Shown: positions 1-7,754 of the stretch, piece by piece | Position numbering within the stretch: position 1 is the first letter of the stretch | How the letters are laid out: each line of letters opens with the position of its first letter | From: Coprobacillus sp. CAG:826 | Lineage (GTDB): Bacteria; Bacillota_I; Bacilli_A; RFN20; CAG-826 | NCBI GenBank assembly: GCA_000437235.1 | Contig: FR897046.1 | Coordinates: 160,615 to 224,614 of the forward strand | Length of the DNA stretch: 64,000 nt | Direction of reading: 5' to 3' | The notes under the pieces: generated by a model | Told to the model about the DNA's origin: nothing | Database searches by the model: none | Seen by the model: the letters and a program-made list of their open reading frames with translations, nothing else | Position numbers and translations under genes: made by a program

Positions 1-1728
1 ATCACGGATCTTATCGACATCAATACGCATTTGATGGAGTTTTGGTGCATATTTACCAACATCTTCTCTTGGTGCTGGAATAGCTTTTAACATAACGGAT
101 AAGATTTGTTGACGGGCACCATGTGCTTGCGCTAAAGCTTCACGTAAGACTTCTTTGGTAACACCTTTAATCTTAATATCCATTTGTAATGCGGTAATAC
201 CTTCAGTAGTACCGGCAACTTTAAAGTCCATATCACCATAGTGATCTTCCATACCTTGGATATCGGTTAAAATGGTATATGGATGTTTTCCGTCTAATGG
301 TCCACTGCTAATTAAACCCATAGCAATACCGGCAACTGGTGCTTTAATTGGGACACCAGCGGCCATTAAGGCCATACAGGAAGCACAGATGGAGGCTTGA
401 GAGGAAGAACCATTGGATTCTACTACTTCGGCCACACAACGAATGGTATATGGGAATTCTTCTTCGGATGGAATGACATAAGATAATGCTCTTTCACCTA
501 AAGCACCATGACCGATTTCACGACGACCTGGAGAGCCCATTTTGCCTACTTCACCAACGGAGAATGGTGGGAAGTTATAATGGTGCATCCAGCGTTTAGA
601 ATCTTCATCGGTTAAGTTATCAATAATTTGTTCATCGGTGGTTGGACCTAAAGTACAAATAGAAATAACTTGCGTTTGTCCACGGGTGAACATAGCGGAG
701 CCATGAACACGTGGTAATAAATCGACTTGGGCATCAAGAGGACGAATTTCATCGACTTTACGGCCATCTGGACGGACTTTATCTTCGGTGATTAAGCGAC
801 GCACTTCTTCCGCTACGATGGTTTCAAGTACATCATGGACTTGCATCATGGTTTTGGCGCGTTCTTTATCATCTTTGTATGTTGCGTTTTCATATTTTTC
901 GCATACTTCTAAGTCGATTGCGTCAATGGCGGCATATCTTTCTAATTTATCAACGATAGAAACGGCTTTGATTAAACGATCTTGGGCTTGGTCGCGAATG
1001 GCTTTTTCTAAGTCAGCATCGACGCTATAAAGATCGACAGAGCGTTTTTCTTTACCGATTTCTTTAATGATTTCTTCTTGGAAAGCACAGAGTTTCTTAA
1101 TGGCTTCATGACCAAACATGATGGCATCAAGCATATCTTCTTCTTTCACTTCTGCGGCACCTGCTTCAACCATGTTAATGGCATCTTTGGTACCAGCAAC
1201 AGCTAAGTTAATATCACTCTTTTCTTTTTCTTCTACAGTTGGGTTAATGATGAATTTACCATCAACACGACCGACATAAACACCAGCGATAGGACCATCA
1301 AATGGAATATCACTAATGCCAAGAGCTAAAGAGCTACCAAACATAGCGGTCATTTCTGGAGTACTATCTAAATCGACAGACATCACTGTATTGACGATTT
1401 GTACTTCATTTCTAAATCCTTCCGAGAACATCGGACGAATAGGACGATCGATTAAACGAGCGGTGAGGGTTGCATGTTCACCAGGGCGTCCTTCCCTTCT
1501 TAAAAAACTACCCGGAATTTTTCCCACAGCATATTGCTTTTCGTTATATAAAACGGTGAGGGGGAAGAAGTCCGCGTCTTTGGCCTGATCAGATGCACAG
1601 GCCGTGGATAAAACTACGGTATCATTCAAGCGAACAAGCACAGCGCCATCGGCTTGCTTAGCAATTTCGCCTGATTCAACGATCAGTTTTTTCCCTTCGA
1701 AGTCTAGTTCAAAAACTTTTTTAGACAT
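1..1728 (-). CDS. pnp: Polynucleotide phosphorylase, N-terminal 576 codons (cut by window edge)
   Basis: Phosphorolytic 3'-5' exoribonuclease of RNA turnover. The reading frame is open from the ATG at 1728 to base 1, with no stop in the window, so the gene continues to the left. It starts MSKKVFELDFEGKKL and shows both RNase PH cores. The first has GSFLRREGRPGEHATLTARLIDRPIRPMF; the second, C-terminal core has RPDGR, RGQTQ, HHYNFPPFSVGE and GRREIGHGALGERAL. The all-alpha linker lies between them. The KH and S1 RNA-binding domains lie outside the window. An AAAGGA ribosome-binding site precedes the start. It is read divergently from the ZIP transporter gene and lies immediately downstream of rpsO on the other side of that gene, as in many Bacilli. 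Confidence 0.97.
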   Translation of the reverse strand, partial: MSKKVFELDFEGKKLIVESGEIAKQADGAVLVRLNDTVVLSTACASDQAKDADFFPLTVLYNEKQYAVGKIPGSFLRREGRPGEHATLTARLIDRPIRPMFSEGFRNEVQIVNTVMSVDLDSTPEMTAMFGSSLALGISDIPFDGPIAGVYVGRVDGKFIINPTVEEKEKSDINLAVAGTKDAINMVEAGAAEVKEEDMLDAIMFGHEAIKKLCAFQEEIIKEIGKEKRSVDLYSVDADLEKAIRDQAQDRLIKAVSIVDKLERYAAIDAIDLEVCEKYENATYKDDKERAKTMMQVHDVLETIVAEEVRRLITEDKVRPDGRKVDEIRPLDAQVDLLPRVHGSAMFTRGQTQVISICTLGPTTDEQIIDNLTDEDSKRWMHHYNFPPFSVGEVGKMGSPGRREIGHGALGERALSYVIPSEEEFPYTIRCVAEVVESNGSSSQASICASCMALMAAGVPIKAPVAGIAMGLISSGPLDGKHPYTILTDIQGMEDHYGDMDFKVAGTTEGITALQMDIKIKGVTKEVLREALAQAHGARQQILSVMLKAIPAPREDVGKYAPKLHQMRIDVDKIRD

Positions 1729-1758
1729 ATTCTTTTCCTTTCTTTTATTAACTCCGTT

Positions 1759-1767
1759 ATTATAACA
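1759..1767 (-). promoter_or_regulatory. Extended -10 promoter of pnp
   Basis: The minus strand reads TGTTATAAT, an extended -10 element, about 30 bases before the pnp start. No good -35 is visible, which is normal for extended -10 promoters. On the plus strand TATACT (1785-1790) is a candidate -10 for the divergent ZIP gene. Confidence 0.6.
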
Positions 1768-1816
1768 CACTTTTTTCTTTCTCATATACTATTTTAGAAA
1801 CTTTATGGAGGTAATT

Positions 1817-2587
1817 ATGGGGAAAACAATTTTGTATGCCTTCTTAGGCACCTTATTCTGCTTTATCATGACCACTTTAGGGAGTGCGGTTGTCTTTTTA
1901 AGCAAAGAAAAGAAGAAAGAAAAAATGCAATCTTTAATGATTGGTTTATCTTCTGGTGTCATGTTAGCGGCTTCTATTTGGTCGTTATTATTACCTTCTT
2001 TAGATTACGCTTATTTACAAAAAAACCTTCGTTTTATCTATACCATTGTAGGTCTTATACTTGGTTATCTCCTTCTTGCAGTCATTGATTATTTTGCTCC
2101 AGAATGTGTAGAAGAAGAAAACTATAAAAAAAAGAACCGATTACTTTTTTTATCGATTACTATTCATAATATTCCTGAAGGAATGGCCGTAGGTTTATCC
2201 ATTGCACTATCCTTATTAAGCGATAATGTGATTACTTTTGTGGGCGCTATGATGCTAGCGGTTGGGGTCGGTATACAAAACTTTCCCGAAGGCTCTAGTG
2301 TATCCTTACCTTACTATCATCAAGGCTATTCAAAAAAGAAAGCTTTTCTCTATGGTATGTTTTCAGGTATTGTTGAACCAATCTTTGGCGTTTTAGTCGT
2401 CTTTATTGTTCAACCCATGACACAAATTATGCCACTTCTTCTTTCTTTTGCCGCGGGAACAATGATCTATGTTGTAGTTAAAGAATTAATTCCTGAAGCA
2501 TATAACGAAGGAAAGTTTTCTTTAAGTACATTAGGATTTATGTTAGGGTTTCTTATTATGATGAGTTTAGATGTGTTATTAGGATAA
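1817..2587 (+). CDS. ZIP-family divalent metal transporter
   Basis: Integral membrane permease of the ZIP (ZupT/GufA-like) family, expected to bring zinc, iron or manganese into the cytosol. It is 256 aa with about eight hydrophobic segments. The metal-site helices are clear: HNIPEGMAVG in TM4 and NFPEGSSVSLP in TM5, each with the family's N/H-x-PEG signature. A charged KEKKKEK loop follows the first helix. An ATG at 1805 exists, but its GGAGGT is the ribosome-binding site for the ATG at 1817, which is the chosen start. The gene is monocistronic and convergent with rpsO. The metal specificity cannot be read from the sequence. Confidence 0.88.
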   Translation: MGKTILYAFLGTLFCFIMTTLGSAVVFLSKEKKKEKMQSLMIGLSSGVMLAASIWSLLLPSLDYAYLQKNLRFIYTIVGLILGYLLLAVIDYFAPECVEEENYKKKNRLLFLSITIHNIPEGMAVGLSIALSLLSDNVITFVGAMMLAVGVGIQNFPEGSSVSLPYYHQGYSKKKAFLYGMFSGIVEPIFGVLVVFIVQPMTQIMPLLLSFAAGTMIYVVVKELIPEAYNEGKFSLSTLGFMLGFLIMMSLDVLLG

Positions 2588-2590
2588 AAA

Positions 2591-2614
2591 AGAACACCCT
2601 AAGAAGGGTGTTCT
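2591..2614 (-). terminator. Terminator of rpsO
   Basis: A perfect 10-bp stem (AGAACACCCT with AGGGTGTTCT) and a 4-base loop. On the minus strand it is followed by six T, so it ends rpsO. On the plus strand, after the ZIP gene, there is no T run. Confidence 0.85.
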
Positions 2615-2627
2615 AGTACTTATGAAA

Positions 2628-2897
2628 TTACTTACGGATTCCCAATGAATTGATAAGTTTCACATAAGCTTCGTGGTCTTTACCATCTAAATAGTCAAGA
2701 AGTCCACGTCTTTTACCGACGAGTTTGAATAAACCACGACGGCTGTGATGATCGTGAGAATGCATCTTTAAGTGTGCAGTCAAATCAGTAATTTGGGCAG
2801 TTAATAAAGCGATTTGAACTTCGGTTGAACCGGTATCGTTTTCATCTTTGCCGTACTTTTTGACAATCTCAGCGACTCTATCTTTTGAAAGTGCCAT
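2628..2897 (-). CDS. rpsO: 30S ribosomal protein S15
   Basis: Small-subunit protein that binds 16S rRNA in the central domain, and an early assembly protein for S6/S18. It is 89 aa, the normal family length. The conserved blocks are GSTEVQIALLTAQI, LTAHLKMHSHDHHSRRGL and LVGKRRGLLDYL. The ribosome-binding site AGGAGGA sits 8 bases before ATG. It has its own promoter (2982-3010) and terminator and is followed, beyond the ZIP gene, by pnp. Confidence 0.98.
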   Translation of the reverse strand: MALSKDRVAEIVKKYGKDENDTGSTEVQIALLTAQITDLTAHLKMHSHDHHSRRGLFKLVGKRRGLLDYLDGKDHEAYVKLINSLGIRK

Positions 2898-2981
2898 TTA
2901 TTTATCCTCCTATAGCAATGATTACAGCTTATTCATAGAAAAACGTTGGAGATTCGTTAATCAAAGAATAAGTCTATTAGT

Positions 2982-3010
2982 ATAATAAAGAAATCGGGGT
3001 GAAAAAGCAA
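2982..3010 (-). promoter_or_regulatory. Promoter of rpsO
   Basis: On the minus strand TTGCTT (3010-3005), a 17-base spacer, then TATTAT (2987-2982). This gives an rpsO leader of about 80 bases, long enough for S15 feedback control, though no known S15 leader fold was recognised. Confidence 0.65.
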
Positions 3011-3234
3011 GTATTTTTTGCTTTAAAATTCTTATTCTCATTGTGGTTACTTCATACCATAAAAGTAATTATTAATTTCATAATAAACTTGTTTATTTTT
3101 AGGTAAAAGCATATAAAGAATTTTCTCATATCCAGTTAAAAAATTTCTCGTAACCATAAAAATTGTTATAGTTACAAGAAATAATTTAACCTATTGAACT
3201 ATCTAAAATCTAAATATGAAACAAATGTTTTTTC
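3011..3234. other. AT-rich intergenic region, nothing recognised
   Basis: This is the left part of the 337-base gap between rpsO and the zinc-ribbon gene. It is very AT-rich. No gene, strong hairpin or repeat was found in it. Confidence 0.5.
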
Positions 3235-3540
3235 TTATTTTACTTCATCCCATTTAGTTAGATCAAAACGGGAATGAGGACGATAGACTTTTATGCCTCG
3301 TTCAGTTCTTACATGAAGATAAGGAGTAAATTCTTTTATTCTAACGGATAAAGCTAGTGGATGATCACGTATTAATTTATATAACTTCACCGGTTCTTTT
3401 TCATTCGGTATCGGTAAATCAATCACTTTTTTACCAATTTGCATTCGGTTATTGCGGTGATGATTTACTTGTATACAACCACAAAAATTACACACTACTT
3501 GTTCATTTGGAATATATTTTCCACAGTATTTGCAGCGCAT
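3235..3540 (-). CDS. Small zinc-ribbon protein of unknown function
   Basis: A 101-aa protein. The first 21 residues hold a zinc ribbon with two CxxC pairs (CKYC at 3-6 and CNFC at 17-20). The remainder is basic, with repeated short beta-like segments (LALSVRIKEFTPYLHVRTERG), and ends YRPHSRFDLTKWDEVK. There is no membrane segment. An AAGGAGATG ribosome-binding site supports expression. It is single and is not in an operon with ribF. I do not recognise a named family for the part after the zinc ribbon. Confidence 0.7.
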   Translation of the reverse strand: MRCKYCGKYIPNEQVVCNFCGCIQVNHHRNNRMQIGKKVIDLPIPNEKEPVKLYKLIRDHPLALSVRIKEFTPYLHVRTERGIKVYRPHSRFDLTKWDEVK

Positions 3541-3634
3541 AAAGCCTCATCTCCTTTTGAATATATCTACTTTTATTATACTAAAATTCTAATTAAAAAG
3601 CACAAATCCTATGTGATTTAACTTTTTATTAGAA

Positions 3635-4534
3635 CTAAAAGTATTTCTTTAGTTCTTTTCTTGTAGTAACTAAGTCTTTTTGAAGTTGTTCTTTTAATTC
3701 TTCTAAAGAAGCAAACTTCTTTTCATCACGAATAAAAGAAACAATTTCTATTTCTATGTTTTCTAAATAAATATCTTCATCAAAGTCTAAAATATGAACT
3801 TCAATTAAAGGATGTTTTAAAGGTTCAATAGTGGGGTGAACGCCTACATTTATCATACTCATGTATTTTTTTTGATGAACGTACGCTAAAGCGGTATAAA
3901 CACCATTTTTAGGAAGAAAATAAGGACACGCCAAATGCATATTCGCGGTTTTAAAGCCGATAGTTCTCCCGTTTTGATATCCCTTTACTACTTCACCTTT
4001 TAAATGGTAAAAGCGGCCTAAAACGTGCGTTAAATCGCTAATATCACCATTATTTAAATCTTCAATTAATCTAGAAGTCGATAATTTTCCTTTTTTATCT
4101 TTTAATAAAGGGACAACTGTCGTAGAAAAACTTTGCTTTAATAAATCTACATTTCCTTTTGCTTCTTTACCAAAGGTATAATCTTCACCCACAATAAGAT
4201 ATTGAGGTGCGAAAGTTTTTAAATACTTTTCGATAAATTCTAAAGGAGTTAGGTTAAAGAAATCCGCATCCACTTTTTGAATGAATAAGTATTCTACGCC
4301 TAATTCTTCAAGTAATTGATTTCTAGTTTCATCATCTAAGAATTTTCTTTCTTCTAGATGTAAGAACCATTGTTTAGGTGATAGATTAAACGTATAAATT
4401 GCGATAGGAAGACCAAATTCTTTCGCTTTTTTTATGAGCACCTGATGACCTAAATGAAAGCCATCAAAAAAACCTAAGCATAAAACAAAAGGTTTTTGAA
4501 TTGAAATCGGTTCTTTGAATTCTATGATTTTCAT
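3635..4534 (-). CDS. ribF: Bifunctional riboflavin kinase / FAD synthetase
   Basis: Converts riboflavin to FMN and then FAD. The N-terminal nucleotidyltransferase has the LGFFDGFHLGH motif and the ISTSRLIE-like switch (here LSTSRLIEDL). The C-terminal kinase has GEVVKGYQNGRTIGFKTANM, matching the family's G-x-V-x-x-G-x-x-x-GR-x-x-G-F-x-TAN flavin/ATP site, with K where P is usual. Length is about 299 aa, near the usual 310. The start MKIIEFKEPISIQKP is chosen because it follows the truB stop (4536-4538) by one base with AGAGGAC upstream, so translation is coupled. truB-ribF is a classic Bacillota pair. Confidence 0.95.
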   Translation of the reverse strand: MKIIEFKEPISIQKPFVLCLGFFDGFHLGHQVLIKKAKEFGLPIAIYTFNLSPKQWFLHLEERKFLDDETRNQLLEELGVEYLFIQKVDADFFNLTPLEFIEKYLKTFAPQYLIVGEDYTFGKEAKGNVDLLKQSFSTTVVPLLKDKKGKLSTSRLIEDLNNGDISDLTHVLGRFYHLKGEVVKGYQNGRTIGFKTANMHLACPYFLPKNGVYTALAYVHQKKYMSMINVGVHPTIEPLKHPLIEVHILDFDEDIYLENIEIEIVSFIRDEKKFASLEELKEQLQKDLVTTRKELKKYF

Positions 4535-4535
4535 T

Positions 4536-5381
4536 TTAAAAAAGTCCTCTTTTAACTTTATACGTGTGTTTTTCAACTTTTTCTAAAATGGATAACACTT
4601 CTCCATTTTCATCAAGGGTAAGAAGAATATCTTCTTTTCTTAATAAACGAATGGTTTTTCCGTTAATAATATCTTTTTTAGTCGCTTCATCCACGACTTC
4701 AGTAGGAAGAAAAGATAAAGCTTCTTTTATTGAAATAAAATCTGATGCTTCTATTTCTTTTACTTTTTTAGCGTCAAAAATAGAAACCTCTCCTATTTTA
4801 GTTCTTCGTAAAGACGTTAAATGTCCGCAGGTAGATAAATCATGAGCAATATCTTGCCCTAATTGACGAATATAAGTTCCTTTTGAACAATGCACCGAAA
4901 AAGAAAGCTGATGGTCCACATAAGACATAAAATGGATATCATGAATGGTAATCTTTCGACTGATTTCTGGTGTCTTTTCATTTGCAAAGGCATAACGATA
5001 TAATGCCTTCCCTTTATATTTTACCGCAGAATACTTCGGTACCACTTGTTCGATGGTTCCTTTAAAGGTATGAAGTGTTTCTTCTATCGCTTCTAAAGAT
5101 AAATCAGGAACTTCTTTTTCTAATACGACTTCTCCTTCTAAATCTAAGGTATCCGTATCCGCACCTAATAAAAGTGTGGCTTCATATTCTTTTTCTTGCG
5201 CTTCTAAATAAGGGGCAATTTTGGTTGCTTTTCCAACTAAAACGATTAATAATCCAGTCGCAAAAGGATCCAAAGTTCCGACATGTCCGACCTTTTTCGT
5301 TTGAAATTGATGAGAGATAAAATTGACCACATCACGAGAGGTCCAACCTTTTTCTTTGTCAATGAATAAAATTCCATCCAT
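4536..5381 (-). CDS. truB: tRNA pseudouridine-55 synthase
   Basis: Makes pseudouridine at position 55 in the T-loop of tRNAs. Residues HVGTLDPFATGLL hold the catalytic Asp. Other family blocks are VPKYSAVKYKGKALYRYA and CSKGTYIRQLGQDI. There is a PUA-like C-terminus. An ATG lies upstream at 5408, but the GGGAGGA between it and the ATG at 5381 (MDGILFIDKEKGWTS) marks 5381 as the start, giving 281 aa. It is read first in the truB-ribF operon and divergently from the PP-loop gene at 5446. Confidence 0.96.
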   Translation of the reverse strand: MDGILFIDKEKGWTSRDVVNFISHQFQTKKVGHVGTLDPFATGLLIVLVGKATKIAPYLEAQEKEYEATLLLGADTDTLDLEGEVVLEKEVPDLSLEAIEETLHTFKGTIEQVVPKYSAVKYKGKALYRYAFANEKTPEISRKITIHDIHFMSYVDHQLSFSVHCSKGTYIRQLGQDIAHDLSTCGHLTSLRRTKIGEVSIFDAKKVKEIEASDFISIKEALSFLPTEVVDEATKKDIINGKTIRLLRKEDILLTLDENGEVLSILEKVEKHTYKVKRGLF

Positions 5382-5445
5382 TTTTTGTTTTCCTCCCTCT
5401 TGTTTCATATTATAATGTTAACGAGAAAAAAAAGGAATGAAGAAA

Positions 5446-6588
5446 ATGAAATCTATTCGTAAAATCCTCGCTTCTATGCGAAATGCTGATCAAAAATTCA
5501 ATCTTATCATCCCTAACGACCGTATTGCGGTAGGTATTTCGGGCGGAAAAGATTCGCTTACCCTATTTTATGCTTTAACTTTATACAAAAGATTTTCAAA
5601 AAAGAATTTTGAAATTGTCCCTATTCTTTTAGATTTAGGTTTTTCTAATATCGATTTTACCCCTTTAAAAAATTGGTTTGAGTCATTAGGTTATACTTTA
5701 TGTATTGAAGATAACCATAATGTTGCAAAAATCTTAGAATATCATAAGAAAGATAAATTGCCTTGCTCCATTTGTTCTAGAATGAAAAAAGCTGCGATTA
5801 ATTTAAGCGCTCATCAACATGGCTGTAATAAAGTAGCTTTTGCGCATCACGCGGATGACGCTATCGAAACTTTATGGATGAACGAAGTTTTTGGTGCCAG
5901 AATTGCCACTTTTTCACCCAAAATGCATTTAGAAAAGACCGATTTAGTCTTTATTCGTCCTCTCATTTTAGCGCGTGAAAGCGTTATTCGTACATGTGCA
6001 GAAGAAATGCACTTTCCTATTACTTCTTTAGGTTGTCCAAATGATAAACATACCTCAAGAGAAGACGCTAAAGAATGGTTATCTCTACTTTATAAAAAGT
6101 ATCCTTCCGCTAAAGAAAACTTTTTAACGATGCTTTATAACTACGAAAAAGAAGATTTATGGAAAAATCATCTATTCTATGCTTTAGATGGTACCAATTT
6201 AAGTATTCGTCCAGTGATTGCGATTGATACCTTTTATAAAATGCTCCAACTAGTTCAGTCATATAAAAACACTATGGATTTACAAGCTCCCTACCAAGAC
6301 TATACTTCTTTCTTACTATATGAAGATCAAACCGCTATCGGATATATTATGTATCAAAAAAGCGAAGAACGACATTTCCTATTAAAAGATATCGCGGTAC
6401 CTTTTCATACGAAACAAAAAGAATACGAAATCCTTTTATTAAAATGGTTAGAAAATAAATTATTTTTAGAAGCGAATCCTTGTGAATTAGAAGTGGACGT
6501 AAACATTTCTTCTATTTCCCTATTTGAAAGCTATTCTTTAAAAGAAAATGGAATTCGCTATTTATCTTTAACCATTGAAAAAAAGTAA
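5446..6588 (+). CDS. TtcA/TilS-superfamily tRNA thiolase-like protein with a C-terminal GNAT-like domain
   Basis: ATP-pyrophosphatase of the TtcA group, which activates a tRNA base for thiolation. The PP-loop SGGKDS is at residues 32-37, CSIC at 107-110, a third Cys in SLGCPND near 197, and HHADDAIETLWMNE near 134. This Cys pattern is what TtcA-type enzymes use for an Fe-S cluster. After residue 250 the chain continues for 130 aa with a GNAT look: SIRPVIAIDTF, then FLLKDIAVP, then LEVDVNISSISLFESY. The acetyl-CoA loop (Q/RxxGxG/A) is degenerate (HTKQKEYE). AAAGGA at 5431 fits the ATG at 5446, not the one at 5437. It ends at a terminator (6609-6629). The tRNA target is not certain. Confidence 0.75.
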   Translation: MKSIRKILASMRNADQKFNLIIPNDRIAVGISGGKDSLTLFYALTLYKRFSKKNFEIVPILLDLGFSNIDFTPLKNWFESLGYTLCIEDNHNVAKILEYHKKDKLPCSICSRMKKAAINLSAHQHGCNKVAFAHHADDAIETLWMNEVFGARIATFSPKMHLEKTDLVFIRPLILARESVIRTCAEEMHFPITSLGCPNDKHTSREDAKEWLSLLYKKYPSAKENFLTMLYNYEKEDLWKNHLFYALDGTNLSIRPVIAIDTFYKMLQLVQSYKNTMDLQAPYQDYTSFLLYEDQTAIGYIMYQKSEERHFLLKDIAVPFHTKQKEYEILLLKWLENKLFLEANPCELEVDVNISSISLFESYSLKENGIRYLSLTIEKK

Positions 6589-6608
6589 ACTTATTCGTGA
6601 AAAAAAGA

Positions 6609-6636
6609 CGATAACCTTAGCGGTTATCGCTTTTTT
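6609..6636 (+). terminator. Terminator after the PP-loop gene
   Basis: CGATAACC pairs with GGTTATCG around a 5-base loop and is followed by TTTTTT. An A-run on the other side lets it also act for the XRE gene read from the right. Confidence 0.85.
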
Positions 6637-6645
6637 ATTCATTTT

Positions 6646-7263
6646 TTACATTTCAACTTCTATCAAATCTTCTATTGTAAAGCTAAGTATTCTAGAAAAT
6701 CTTAAAAGATGATGGGCGGGAGCGTCGTTAATATTTACTTTTCTTTGCTCATATAGTTGAATCATTTTTAAAGGAACACCACTACGAGACGCGAGTTCTT
6801 TTTGTGATAATTTTGCGTATTTACGATATTCTTCTAAATACGTTTCCTTTTGTAAAACAATCGAATTTGCAACTTCCACAAATTTTTCTAAACTCGCTTC
6901 ATGTAATGGATGATAAAGAGCAAGAATTTTTGATGGAGGTAATTTATCTTGAATTTTTTTAAAGCTCAATCCAGTATACCATTGATAATAAGCTAAGACA
7001 AAACCACACCAATATTGTGGACTTCTTCCTAATTCAACCATAGGCGCTTGTGGAGCTTTTTGGTCAGTAATCATACTATATAAAACATGAGGTGGCATAT
7101 TAAGAAAATAAACATTTCCTCTACCAAATTCATAGGCATATTCCTTTTTAATAAAAAGAAAAAATAATTCATCTAATGATTCTACATCTGAAACATAATT
7201 AAAAAGTTCTGCCACATTGGTCATTGCGTCATTTAAATAAAGTTCGCTATATGCATGAATCAT
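6646..7263 (-). CDS. XRE-family regulator with an N-terminal domain common in gut Bacillota
   Basis: A protein of 205 aa. Residues about 145-200 form a helix-turn-helix (YAKLSQKELASRSGVPLKMIQLYEQRK), the DNA-binding XRE fold. The N-terminal part (MIHAYSELYLND..., FGRGNVYFLNMPPHVLYSMI, YWCGFVLAYYQWYTGLSFKKI) matches a domain I know from XRE proteins often sitting next to toxin-like DUF3990/DUF3791 genes. No such toxin is beside it here. GTG at 7272 overlaps the AAGAGG ribosome-binding site, so ATG at 7263 (8-base spacing) is preferred. A solitary antitoxin-like regulator is the best guess. Confidence 0.65.
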   Translation of the reverse strand: MIHAYSELYLNDAMTNVAELFNYVSDVESLDELFFLFIKKEYAYEFGRGNVYFLNMPPHVLYSMITDQKAPQAPMVELGRSPQYWCGFVLAYYQWYTGLSFKKIQDKLPPSKILALYHPLHEASLEKFVEVANSIVLQKETYLEEYRKYAKLSQKELASRSGVPLKMIQLYEQRKVNINDAPAHHLLRFSRILSFTIEDLIEVEM

Positions 7264-7350
7264 CATTTTCACCTCTTAACTTACTGATCTATCGAATGGA
7301 TTTCTATATTTATATTTTATATGAATTTCCTACACTATTACAAATAAAAA

Positions 7351-7371
7351 GGATGAGTTTTTCGCTCACCC
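7351..7371 (-). terminator. Terminator of the rimP-rbfA operon
   Basis: GGGTGAG pairs with CTCATCC on the minus strand just after the rbfA stop, followed by TTTTTA. Confidence 0.8.
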
Positions 7372-7378
7372 TAATAAA

Positions 7379-7744
7379 CTATTCACGATTTTTTCTTAAT
7401 TTTTCTAAAGCTTCTTCTTCTCTTTTTAAGCTTTCTTCAATCTTTTGACCTTTTTCAAAGGAATCATCAATGAAGAAATGAAGTTCAGGAACTTTACGAA
7501 TATCCATTTTTTGCGCTAAAGAGGAACGAATGAAACCTTTGGTTCTTTCTAAAGCGGCTAATCTTTCTTCTTTATTACCAACGCCTAAAAAGGAAACGTA
7601 AACTTTCGCGTGAGAAAAATCATTAGAAACATCAACATCCGTTACAGTAACAAAGCCAATGGATTTGCTTTTTACTTCATATTGGATGATTTCTGATATG
7701 TTTTTCAAAATCAAAGCAGGAACGCGTTCTTTACGATTTGCCAT
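7379..7744 (-). CDS. rbfA: 30S ribosome-binding factor A
   Basis: Late 30S assembly and cold-adaptation factor that binds near the 5' end of 16S rRNA. It is 121 aa with the KH-like fold and family blocks ERVPALILKNISEIIQYEVK, VTVTDVDVSNDFSHAKVYVSFLG and KVPELHFFIDDSFEKGQKI. AGGTGA precedes the ATG. It is the last gene of the rimP-nusA-ylxR-ylxQ-infB-rbfA operon, 10 bases after infB. Confidence 0.97.
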   Translation of the reverse strand: MANRKERVPALILKNISEIIQYEVKSKSIGFVTVTDVDVSNDFSHAKVYVSFLGVGNKEERLAALERTKGFIRSSLAQKMDIRKVPELHFFIDDSFEKGQKIEESLKREEEALEKLRKNRE

Positions 7745-7754
7745 TTTACTTCAC

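Noticed and set aside
788..1588. Open frames opposite pnp
   Set aside because: pnp is continuous and strongly conserved on the other strand.
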